From Blattamonas nauphoetae (Eukaryota; Preaxostyla; Oxymonadida): 64,000 nucleotides of DNA. The stretch covers positions 1 through 64,000 of the forward strand of contig JARBJD010000031.1 of NCBI GenBank assembly GCA_033064195.1, read 5' to 3'. Both the position numbers and the translations under genes were made by a program. Shown here one piece after another: positions 46,815-56,600 of this stretch (positions are counted from its first letter, which is position 1; every line of letters starts with the position of its first letter). Below the pieces are notes generated by a model that worked only from the letters and a program-made list of their open reading frames with translations, was not told where the DNA came from and searched no databases.

Positions 46815-47501
46815 ATGAAATCTCAAAACCCACCCACAAAAGTGCTCCATATTCGAACTGCCTCGCCCATCGAGAAAGAAGTTGACCTGAACTACATCCT
46901 GCCATTTCTCTCCAATTTTGGGACTGTGGTGTATGTTGTAACAATGCCGAGAATCCGTCAAGCGCTTGCTGAAATGGATACCGTTGAATCAGCTCGCAAA
47001 GCGTTCGATTATTCTCGTGGAAACATTCTGGATATCCAGGGCAAGGGCTTCTACTTGGAGTACTCTCGCAGCGAGACTATCAACAGAGAGCCTTCGTATC
47101 GTCGCAGTATGTGTTTTCTCGGTCGGCGCTATCTCGTTTAATTCTCCGCGTCCTTCTTTCTTCCAGCACTTGTCGAACATCGTGGGGAACGCATCCTCTT
47201 GGCCACTGTGCACAATCCACTGTATCCCATGACCATCGATATCGTTTCGTCCATTCTGCAACCGTACAATGTCCAGCGTGTTGTTATCTTCCACACCAAT
47301 GGAATCCAGTTTTTGGCTGAATTCGGAACCGCCGAAGATGCCGAGAAAGCCAAGGATGCACTTGATGGCCGTGAAATCTATGCCAACTGCTGCCTCCTGA
47401 AAATGGTCTATTCGACAGAAACCCAGTCCCTCAATGTCAGATACAACAACGACAAGACCCGAGATTTCACAAACCCAAACCTCCCAACAGGCCCAATGTA
47501 A
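46815..47501 (+). CDS. PTB/hnRNP-L-like protein with two RRMs
   Basis: Two exons (46815-47106, 47167-47501; 60-nt intron gtatgt..ttccag), 208 aa. RRM1 starts PTKVLHIRTASPIEKEVDL and contains QALAEMDTVESARKAF. RRM2 has LLATVHNPLYPMTIDIVSSI, FLAEFGTAEDAEKAKDALDG and YANCCLLKMVYS, followed by LNVRYNNDKTRDFTNPNLP, the hallmark linker of polypyrimidine-tract-binding proteins. Animal PTB has four RRMs in ~530 aa; here the protein ends right after the linker, so it is a two-RRM version. The family binds CU-rich RNA and regulates splicing and stability. Such a protein is interesting in a genome whose introns have only short pyrimidine tracts. Confidence 0.85.
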
Positions 47502-47844
47502 TTATCGTTCCGCTTTCCATCCCCTCATGTTTTTGTTGAGTCTCAATGAATCAACATCTATTGTTGTTTAACAATCAACACCGAGAACAAAATGCTCTTT
47601 TCAGCAACTTTAATCATAGAGCTTGACCTTAAAGCAATGGTCTCGACCAAGAGAATCGTTCAAGTGAGTGAATAGCGGTGCAATCAGGCTTGTGACATCT
47701 TCCTTTTTCTTCTCGGTTTAGAGGAATTGTACCATTTCACTCTCGGTTTCTTATGATTTATGTTCGATAATTTCAGTAAAATGGGTGATAGTGTCTATGC
47801 TAGTTGCACTCTAAATCACTCAAGAAAGTGATCCCTCCCACAGA

Positions 47845-48603
47845 ATGGAAAGTGTGGCTCAGTCGGAGGAACAGAACGGTATACTCTATATTTTATTGCG
47901 TGTAAAGTCTTTTATGTGTTGTTTATTTGTCTTTGAAGAGATTCTACTCGTCAAGCCGGTCCGTGATAGGAACTACGCTCTGGATCTTCTTCGCACTATC
48001 GCAAGTTTTATGGTCGTCCTCATCCATGCTGCTGTGTTCTACTATAGCTGTCCGTTTCTCTCGATCTGCCAAGGTGATGGTCCAGTGTGGGCAGGTGTCC
48101 TCACAGCACTCTGCAGGTCATCCGTTCCTCTCTTTGTGATGATGACCGGATACTTCGTGGTTCCAGTCAAAGAGAACTCCTTTTCCTTTGTCAAAAAACG
48201 ATTCAAGCGCGTCTTTATACCATATTTCTTTTGGTGTGTGGTATACGCTGGCTACAACGTGATCGAGAAAAAGATGACCTGGATCGGTTTCTTTGAGGCT
48301 CTGATACGAATTCCACTCAACTATGGAACAGACGTCGGCCATCTCTGGTATGTCCAGATGTCAATTGGCCTCGACCTCTTCTTACCAATTATCTCACCGT
48401 GGGTCGTATCAACAACGAAAAAAGGATTTCACTGCTTCTTTCTCCTTTGGGGTATATCTCTCTTTATCCCCTACCTCCACTTAACACATGAGTTTGTGTT
48501 TGGCGAGGCCTTCTGGAACTTTCACTTGGATCTGTTTTCTAGCTTTTGGTGTGGCAGACATTTTTGTACACTTTCCGAAAAATGGTCCGATCAATCATAC
48601 TGA
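47845..48603 (+). CDS. acyltransferase-3 family (OafA/WecH-like), probably truncated
   Basis: 252 codons open. After a likely 60-nt intron (gtatac..tttgaag, 47880-47939, length divisible by three) the protein reads YALDLLRTIASFMVVLIHAAVFYY, the family's first membrane helix with the catalytic His (VVLIHA). It continues PLFVMMTGYFV and FIPYFFWCVVYAGYNVI, then GHLWYVQMSIGLDLFLPII. About six membrane segments are present, against ten in full-length relatives, and the homology fades after FWNFHLDLF. Full-length proteins move acetyl groups onto glycans at bacterial membranes. This copy looks C-terminally broken (pseudogene) or is an unusually short version; bacterial origin is an inference. Confidence 0.6.
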   Translation: MESVAQSEEQNGILYILLRVKSFMCCLFVFEEILLVKPVRDRNYALDLLRTIASFMVVLIHAAVFYYSCPFLSICQGDGPVWAGVLTALCRSSVPLFVMMTGYFVVPVKENSFSFVKKRFKRVFIPYFFWCVVYAGYNVIEKKMTWIGFFEALIRIPLNYGTDVGHLWYVQMSIGLDLFLPIISPWVVSTTKKGFHCFFLLWGISLFIPYLHLTHEFVFGEAFWNFHLDLFSSFWCGRHFCTLSEKWSDQSY

Positions 48604-48887
48604 CCTGTCACATGTTCGGTTTCAATCATTCTCCCCGTGCTGAGAAAGGAGTTAGTCGCCAACTAGTTATCTCTGACCATCCAAAAGTGTCGGTCGAGTG
48701 AATCCCATAAGGCGGAGACCGGGTGTTGCCGGTCTTCCAGCATTCTTTCAGACGCTAATTCCTCACAATTTCGCATCAACATGCAATACTTAGAGTGGGA
48801 AAAATATGAAAATCAACCACCAAGACACAGAAAATCCGCTTTTTTTTCAGTTTTTCAACCCATGAATTCGGAAAATCGAGCGATATA

Positions 48888-51097
48888 CAGCTCGACTAGT
48901 TCTGAATTGTATTTTAATTATTCAGAAATGAACATAATTGTTCAGAAATGTGTTTTGATTGTTCAGAAATGAACATGATTGTTCAGAAATGAATTTTAAT
49001 TTTTCAGAAATGAACATGAATTATTCGTAAATGAACAGTGATTTTTCTGAAATGAACAATGATTATTCGGAAATGAACAGTGATTGTTCAGAAATGAACG
49101 GCTCTTTTTCGGATTTATTTTTGAGACCACTCGTTTTAGAAAAGACTGACAGAACGAAGGGAAACACTCTTGTGTGGTGAATTATTGATGAAGCAGTTTA
49201 TTCTTCAGGTTCTTCCACTCGTGGTCCGTGGTCTGGTGGCATGATTGCTTGCGGACTTGGAGCATGTGGGCCGTTCGAATCGCGGTTGAACTGTTCTTGT
49301 GTTCGATTGAGAGCCAAATCACCTCGGCGAGCGACAATTGGATGAAGTCTGAGAGACACAAATCTGATGGCCGCGGATATCTTCCGATGAGGAATTGCAC
49401 TGAGAGATTCCGAAAGATGAATCCGCAGTTGATCCTCTGTTCTGACATGAGAAGGAATCGAACTCCCACCTTTCCACATGCCAAAGACGTACTCGATCGG
49501 ATTCAACTCACATGAATTTGGTGGAGTGAACAGAGTTGTGTAATTTTTCGATCTGATGAGCTCTTTCACCTCATCCGTCTTGTGCAAGCCAACATTGTCC
49601 ATAATCAGTGCGCAGCTTTCATTCGTTCTTCTTTGAAGGGACTCAAAAAGTGAGAGGAGGAAATGTTGGAATTCAAGAGCAGACACAGTTCCTTGAACCC
49701 ACGTCACATGAACAACACCCCACGCTTCAGAGATCGCTGTGATTGCAGTGAGATTTTCCGTTTGCAATCGACGAACTCGTTGAAGGCAACGCTGACCGAT
49801 TGGAGCACGACCTTGATTTTGGAAGCAGGTCTTGTTGAAGGAAGTTTCGTCGATGTAGACAGCAAATCCACCTTGAGAGAATGTTGTTGCGTATCGCTGA
49901 AGATAGTCGAGTCTCGCGTCCTTTGTTTCCTCCGAATTGCGTTCGTGTTGGAGCAGTTCGACTTTCTTCACAGTGAACTTTGTACACCCGTGTTCCACCA
50001 TTTTTGGTGAAGTTAGGTGAGCATTGATTGTCGACACTGCAACCGATGTTCCATGATTCTCCTCGACGAGAGTTTTGAGTTCTTCTCCCTTCAAGAGTGG
50101 GTTTTGAAGAATTGCATCATTCATTGATCGTGAAATTTCTGGAGTGATTTTTCGATAGACTGCTCCCCCACGAGGCTTGGGAGCAGGTTTTCCAGATGCG
50201 ATGTTGTTGATTGTTCCTTTCGAGATGTTCCACTTTTCGACAATCAAATCGTACTTCTTCCCTTCCTTCACTTCATCGAGGACCAATTCGCGTTCACGAG
50301 GCGTGAGAATGGTGTATGATCGTCGGGGCTTTGGGGCAGGACGAGAAGTTGGACGACCACGTTTCATCTTCTGAGGAGCTGGTAGTTCAACAAACTCATG
50401 AGGATCTTGTGGAAGAAGAGGTTCAGGTGGGCTTGCACTATCAACTGCTTCAATTCTTTCTGGCAAGAGTCTTCGAAGTTCATCTTTCGATCGTTTGAGA
50501 CTTGTTCGAATAAAATCCTGACTGAATCCGCCTGTGAGAAGCCCATCCTGCTGACTTTCCATCCCAGATTCACAATCAACAACTTCATCACCAAAGAACC
50601 ATCCATCCGATTCGTTGAGAGATTGGTATTGTATTTGTCTTTCGGTGATCGATGAGTTTTGAGACTCGTCAGTCTCAGATTCATCATCGATGAGAGAAAA
50701 GGAGCGTTCCATGAAATTTCGCGATGATTTTCCAGAAAAATCTTCTCCGTTTATCATCTGATGTCGCAATTGGAAATGGCTACGCGTCATTTTTTTAGAC
50801 AATTTAAGGGTCCGATCAACCTTTTTTCATTTTTCAGAAGCCTGAATATAGCTTCTAAATTGCATCTGGACAACTCATTTTGATCCTTCATTTATGAAAA
50901 ATTAGTATTCATTTCAGAAAAATCACTGTTCATTTGGGAAGAATCACTGTTCATTTCTGAACAATCTCTGTTCATTTCTGAACAATTATGTTCATTTCTG
51001 AAAAATTAAAGTACATTTCTGAACAATTATGTTCATTTCTGAATAATTAAAATCTATTTCTGAAAAATTAAAATGCATTTCAGAACTAGTCGAGCTG
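48888..51097. mobile_element. complete-looking Tc1/mariner-type transposon
   Basis: A 2210-bp element bounded by CAGCTCGACTAGTTC on the left and its reverse complement on the right, each flanked by TA, the expected target duplication. Each end continues for ~210 bp as inverted repeat, made of a dozen or so near-copies of ttcagaaatgaacat with short AT spacers. One transposase gene lies inside on the minus strand. Open transposase, matching tips and TA flanks suggest a fairly young, possibly active copy. Confidence 0.85.
49198..50790 (-). CDS. DD34E transposase (Tc1/mariner superfamily)
   Basis: 530 aa from ATG 50788-50790 (the frame opens at a TTG four codons earlier). Residues ~165-275 are a paired helix-turn-helix DNA-binding region (SYTILTPRERELVLDEVKEG, WNISKGTINNIASGKP, a GRPTSRPAPKPRR AT-hook-like motif before it). 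The catalytic triad is visible: D in VYIDETSFN, D in ALIMDNVGLHK and E in LNPIEYVFGMW, with 34 residues between the second D and the E. The ~130 residue N-terminal extension rich in Glu/Ser/Asp is longer than in Tc1 (~340 aa). The protein would excise and insert the surrounding element at TA. Confidence 0.85.
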   Translation of the reverse strand: MTRSHFQLRHQMINGEDFSGKSSRNFMERSFSLIDDESETDESQNSSITERQIQYQSLNESDGWFFGDEVVDCESGMESQQDGLLTGGFSQDFIRTSLKRSKDELRRLLPERIEAVDSASPPEPLLPQDPHEFVELPAPQKMKRGRPTSRPAPKPRRSYTILTPRERELVLDEVKEGKKYDLIVEKWNISKGTINNIASGKPAPKPRGGAVYRKITPEISRSMNDAILQNPLLKGEELKTLVEENHGTSVAVSTINAHLTSPKMVEHGCTKFTVKKVELLQHERNSEETKDARLDYLQRYATTFSQGGFAVYIDETSFNKTCFQNQGRAPIGQRCLQRVRRLQTENLTAITAISEAWGVVHVTWVQGTVSALEFQHFLLSLFESLQRRTNESCALIMDNVGLHKTDEVKELIRSKNYTTLFTPPNSCELNPIEYVFGMWKGGSSIPSHVRTEDQLRIHLSESLSAIPHRKISAAIRFVSLRLHPIVARRGDLALNRTQEQFNRDSNGPHAPSPQAIMPPDHGPRVEEPEE

Positions 51098-51673
51098 TAC
51101 TCGTTCATTGTTACACAAATCTCGGTTTTCACCGAGATATACTCCTTCATTTTCCCTAAATCCGTTTTGCATGTCGAGAAAAATTTACGTCGCCTTCTTT
51201 CGTACAAAAATACAATTTTCATTGATTGCCCGAAATAACTAAAAAAATAGTGAAAGAATGTAATGCCAACCTCAGAAAGTGAAATGGGTGAAGAAAAGCA
51301 AAATTTCAGGTTGATATCGATTGAGCATAGCAATGGTCTAGTTCTCTGTCCTCATCATCTTTTTGCACCTATCCCTAAGAATAGAACAAACAGAAAAGAG
51401 AAAGTGAGGGAGTTTCGAAACGGAATAAGAGAAAATGATTCAATGAAACTCAAAATCATGCAATATGATCGGTCTGTTCAGGGAGATGATCTCCAGACTC
51501 CTTGAAGTGAATAAAATGAGAACCAAGAATCCATTTTGGATTTTTAGAGATAATATAACAGTGAAAAGACGAGAAATACCTGATAATCGACGTTTTAGGT
51601 AGGCATGGGCAGTGGTCGGTCTGAAATGGTCGAGTCCAGTCCCTAAAAATTTAAGAGTCGCCGACTGTTTTGA

Positions 51674-51747
51674 AGTGCCCTTATAGTCGAGTGGTAGAAC
51701 GGAAGCTTTTTGCTCCCCGGACCCAGGATCGAATCCCGCCAGAGTCA
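51674..51747 (+). other. tRNA-like sequence (A- and B-box like), not a good tRNA
   Basis: Contains tagtcgagtggtagaac (A-box-like) and ggatcgaatcc (B-box with one mismatch) at tRNA-like spacing. The acceptor stem does not pair and the T stem has mismatches. It is best read as a degraded tRNA or tRNA-derived piece carried inside the hAT element. Confidence 0.35.
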
Positions 51748-53004
51748 CTTTAATGTTCACTTTTTCTCATTTTTGATTCACATCATCTCTGCAATTAGTT
51801 CATCTCATTTTTCACAAAATTAAAGTGGATAAGATTCTGGATCAAGAGTCCCTGAGTCGGTCTGTCCTTCCCCAACATCGGACAAAAAGTCGGCCTGACC
51901 GACCGACTCCGACTCTTCTCCTTTGTTCTAACATCTTTCCACGGATTTAGATAATTGTTAAATAGTGTTTTATTTCTTTTCCATACTTATCAATCATTCT
52001 CTTTCAGTATCTCACTCTTGAACCCAGTTGTCCCACAGCCGACTTAGATCAAGACATGGTCATCAACCTCATCATCAATCCCTCTTTTATCTTCAGCTGT
52101 GTGTCTTTTTCTTTCCCTTCTCAACCTTTTTTCTCGAATCGGGACAGTTGAACCACATTACCGTTGAGACACAACATGATCTCATTCATCGGTTTGGTGA
52201 GCACTATCTCAACGTAATATTCAAGTTCAATCTTTCCATTCTTTATTCTCCTGATTTCATGCTTTCTTCTTCATCTTCAGAACGTCGGGAGAAAGTCACT
52301 CACCACAATCGGTCTGTTTCTCTGTCCTTGATTGTTTCAGTTTCATCTACTGAAAACATGATCACTTTGTTGAACTCCTTGGGACTCCTTTTCAATTTTC
52401 ATACAAATCCAGCTCGATCACAACTACCATCGTCAACTCTTCAAACTTGCCCACATTTCTAACATCTGTCCCCTGGTCTCGGTTTTCACTCTCTCCAAAG
52501 ACATTCCATCCATATTCCGCGTTTTCTTAGCCAAACTCAACACTATCTCATCAACGACAACCAGTCAGATCGATCCTCATTTTAGGCATTGGTGGCCGTT
52601 CTGTGCAATGAAGTGATGAACTATGCCATCATTGGTTGTGGTGGTGCGGTTAATGAAACCATTGTCACCTATTTTCCTTCATTCTCGGAATCAATCTTTC
52701 GTGAACAGACTCAACGTCCCATCAAGGAATACGATAATCGTGACAATAAAAAGATCGTCGAACACTCACAAAATGAGCAAGTTTGAGTTTTCATTGTTTT
52801 TGAACTCTCATCAGGATCCAGTTGAGATAATTGTCGCCTTCATTCGTCAACCCTCAAATCAGACTCTTTCTACATTCTAGTTTGTTGGAAACCCTCCCAT
52901 GAATCTTCTGCCGCGATTCCTACAACACACTGCCTTATTTCTGAACGGTGAGCCATTTTGATCATCCTCACTCTGTCATCTCTTCATCAGCCCTTCCATC
53001 GTGA

Positions 53005-53110
53005 TCGCATCGCATCCCCTCCCACTCGCATCGCTTCGCTTCGCATCGCATCCCCTCCCACTCGCATCGCTTCGCATCGCATCGCATCCCCTCCCACTCG
53101 CATCGCTCTC
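53005..53110. repeat. ~36-40-bp GC-rich tandem repeat, 3 copies
   Basis: Three copies of gcatcgcatcccctcccact followed by cgcatcgcttcg, inside the non-autonomous hAT element. The composition is clearly more GC-rich than its surroundings. Confidence 0.8.
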
Positions 53111-53686
53111 CCTCGCTCGCACTACTCTCCCTCACCTCTTTTACTCTCATTCTTTACCATTTACTCTGTAACCTGGTCCAACTTCCCATCTTACATCGAA
53201 AGAAACGTACAAAGTTCATTTCATTTCAAAATCCAGAATGTTGTTTGATCCTGCCCTTTTCTCGAAACGGTTCACCGGCGACTTCACCGCCACTATTTCA
53301 ATGACACTCTCTACGTCTGTCTGGTGACAAAAAACGTGATACGAGTTCTGTTGAGAAAATGGATCTGATAAGAAACAAAGTGTTATGGGTGATAGTATTC
53401 AGTCGATCAAACTGAAAAGCAGTCGGTCGGTCGACGAGCAGTCGGACCGACCGCTGCCCATGCCTAGTTTTAGGGAGAAAAATCGTCATCAAAAATACCA
53501 CAGTGACGTTGCGAGAGTTCGGTGAGATCATCCTGTGAGTTCATGTTTTTCCCAGCACTGTACATGGTAAAAAGATAAAAAGACGCAAACCAGACTTTCC
53601 ATAGTGTTCTCAATCCGTCTGCAACACTTGGCCTTTTTTGGTCTCAAGCTTATGGGATTCTCTCTGGGGTTCATGTGAAGTAAATA

Positions 53687-56600
53687 TCTATGGGAACGAT
53701 CTTTCCGAACGATAGTAACTTTCATTCAGTTTCTTCTCATCGTTTTCACTTTCGGCAGAGCCGAAGACTCTCGTGTCTTTGGCGACCATTTCAAACATTT
53801 CCACTCTCAATCTGCCAAAGATCTGTCATCTTTCTTTGAAACACTTTCTGACGCGAAAATGAACTTTCATATTGATGACATCATTGAGGTTTTCCATTCT
53901 GTCTCCATCGAAAATCGTCATATTTTGGTCACGGGTCACGACTGTGAGAAAAGTGTCCTCACGACCTCATCGAATTGTGTTCACCACTTGTTTCGCCAAA
54001 CAAACTCCACCCTCGAGCTCCATTGCCTCTGGATTTCACTGACAGGGCCATCAACTGTTTTGTCATTTCTTGACTCGTCTTCTCTTTTGATTGCACAGAC
54101 GACGATCTCCACGCCTGGAACGAACAATCTCGTGACAGCGTGCCCTTCGACATCGTATGAGCTCCCATCATCCGTATCAATCACTTTGTTGGACGTTCAT
54201 GTTTTGACGGAGTCTGGTGTTGTGTCCTCCTTCGTGGGAGTCAGTGGCGACGAAGAGTCAAATTATGGGACAGGCTTTGACGTGTCAATGAATGCTCTCT
54301 CCCAAACATTGGATTCTGTGAAGTTGACCCCTGAATGTGGGATTTTCGTCTCATCACCACCAGCAGAGAGATGGTCAGATCTGAGCACATCAGTTTTCTC
54401 GTCGGGATGCCGCTTTACCAACATTTCATCCACTCCAACTGCGTCCCCGAACATGCCACCCCACGCCAGGACACGCTACACGCAGATTGTTTCGGGGATG
54501 GACATGACGGAAAGCGAGCATGGGTTGTATGGACTGGTGTCGTCGAACATCAACTCGGGTGGGGACTTCCTCTTCAAAAACACGTCTTTCTCGCACTGCA
54601 CAACAACTCAGAAGGACCAGGCTTTTGATCAGGACCATCCATGCACAGACGGTTCAGTGACGACCTTCGACACTTGCACATTCACATCGATGACATCAAC
54701 TTCACCAGGAGCAGCCATCCACTGACAGTCTGCGGATACCCTCACTGTGATCTCCTGCACCTTCACCCAATGCGAGTCAACAGTGGCACAATCCCTTCAT
54801 GGAGGAGCATTGCGAGCCTTCACCTGCAACCATGTCGAGCTCAGCGGAACCAACACGTTCGACAGATGTGTCTGCCGTGGCGGGGCTGGAGGCGGCTTCT
54901 TCATTTACGACACAGCCACGACACTCACTATCTCTGGCGTGACCTGTATGGAGTGTTGGAACTCGAACGGAACTAATGCTGAAGGAGAGCCGTATTCTGG
55001 TTATGGGGGAGGAGGTTATTTGGGAATGAAGACAACGCAGGCAGCAGCAGTCCAGATCACAAACTGCGAGTTCACTGGATGCACATCGACCACAACGGGA
55101 GGCCTCTCTGTGAACATTCCGTGGACAGAGATCTCGTCATGTGAGTTCACTAGTTGCGAGGGAAACGGGAGAGGGGGAGGCGGAGGACTCAACTACTTTC
55201 TGCAAGGAACACACTCTCTTTCATTCAGCTCGTTCACTGACTGCTCCCATCTGACTGGCGTGGGTGGTGGGGTTGAGTTTTCGTACCGATCGTCGATCTT
55301 CATGGAATCCGTCGCTTTCACAAACTGCCACACCCTCGATGCTCAAGGGGGAGGATGCTACTTGGGGTCGGAGGGGTCTGCCGAGTTAAAAGACTGTTCG
55401 TTCACAGACTGCAACATCTCCCTCAACAGCCCTTCTTCTGGCGGAGGGGCGTTGTACAGCTTCTCTTCCACCAAATTGCATATCAACAACACTCGCTTCG
55501 TCCGCTGCAAGGCCTTGAAGGGGGCAGACGCGATGTCCATGGGAGGCGGCTTGTACGATGACAGTGGGAAGGACACCAGACTGCATCTGTGCACTTTCAC
55601 TGGCTGTGTCGGCGGGCAGTACGGCGGAGGAGCGAGTCTGCACGGGTCGGCCAGCGTCGTCACAAACTGCACTTTCACAGACTGCTTCTGTAAGACTGGG
55701 GGTGGAATGGACATCTCGTTTGGAAAAAGCACACTCGAGTATTGCGTGTTTGAGAGGTGTTCATCTGCGAAAGTCGAGGGTCAAGGAGCCGGTGGAGGAG
55801 GTCTCTTCTTCACCGCAAACAACTCCGCACTCAACCACCTTCAGTTCAAAGAGTGCAAAGCGGAAGGTGTCCCAGGTGCAGGTCTGCTCATCTCGAGATG
55901 CTGTCCTCAGATGAACGATATCAACTTCACCTCCTGTCAGGCGAAGAAGGGTACAGCGTGGTCGTATGGTTCGGGACTTTATGGAGACAGTCTAACCAAC
56001 GCGGTTGTCACAAACTGTAACTTTGTCTCGTGCACGTCGGAACAGCAGGGCGGTGGAGCACATCTGGCAGGCCCAAGTGCGAGAATTGAGAATTGCACAT
56101 TCCAGCTCTGTCAGTCACAAGGGATTGGTGCCGCATTGAGGATTGGATTGGTCAGTTGTGAGATCAAGGGATGTACAATCGATCAATGTACGAGCTCAAC
56201 AACCGAAACCGCAGTCATCTTCTTCGAAAACACTGGAGGGAGTCTGACCATCACGAATACGAACATCACGAAGTCAACTGGGACAGGAACGATCGCAGGT
56301 GTTCTCCAAGTGACCTCCAACCATTTCGAAATGTTGAATGTTGAAATCTCCGACAGCACGCTGAACAGGATCAGCCCAGCCTATTCGGCACAAGGTGGGG
56401 CAGGCTACATCCAAACAGTGTCATCAGACTTCTCGAATTGCAGATTTGAGAAATGCACGAGCGGGCAAAGAGCCGGTGCTCTCTTCTTCACAAACAGTGG
56501 TGGAACCCTCACAGAATGCACGTTCGACACGTGCACTGCCGAGGGAGGGAACGGAGGAGCAGTGGAGATTGATGGCACGTCCAGCATCGCTTTCGTTTCG

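Larger units (their letters stand above)
51600..53466. mobile_element. non-autonomous hAT element with 8-bp target duplication
   Basis: The left end is taggcatgggcagtggtcgg and the right end is its near-perfect inverse (ccgctgcccatgccta). A perfect 8-bp duplication gttttagg flanks it (51592-51599 and 53467-53474), diagnostic of hAT insertion. The 1867-bp interior has further cggtcggtc-type repeats, a tRNA-like stretch near 51674-51747 and a small GC-rich tandem repeat near 53005-53110. No transposase is present. The hAT fragments elsewhere in the window show that the enzyme family was in this genome. Confidence 0.85.

Noticed and set aside
52028-52462. 144-codon frame inside the non-autonomous hAT element
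   Set aside because: Ser/Phe/His-rich with no domain, lying inside an element whose ends and target duplication explain the region; no transposase similarity was seen.
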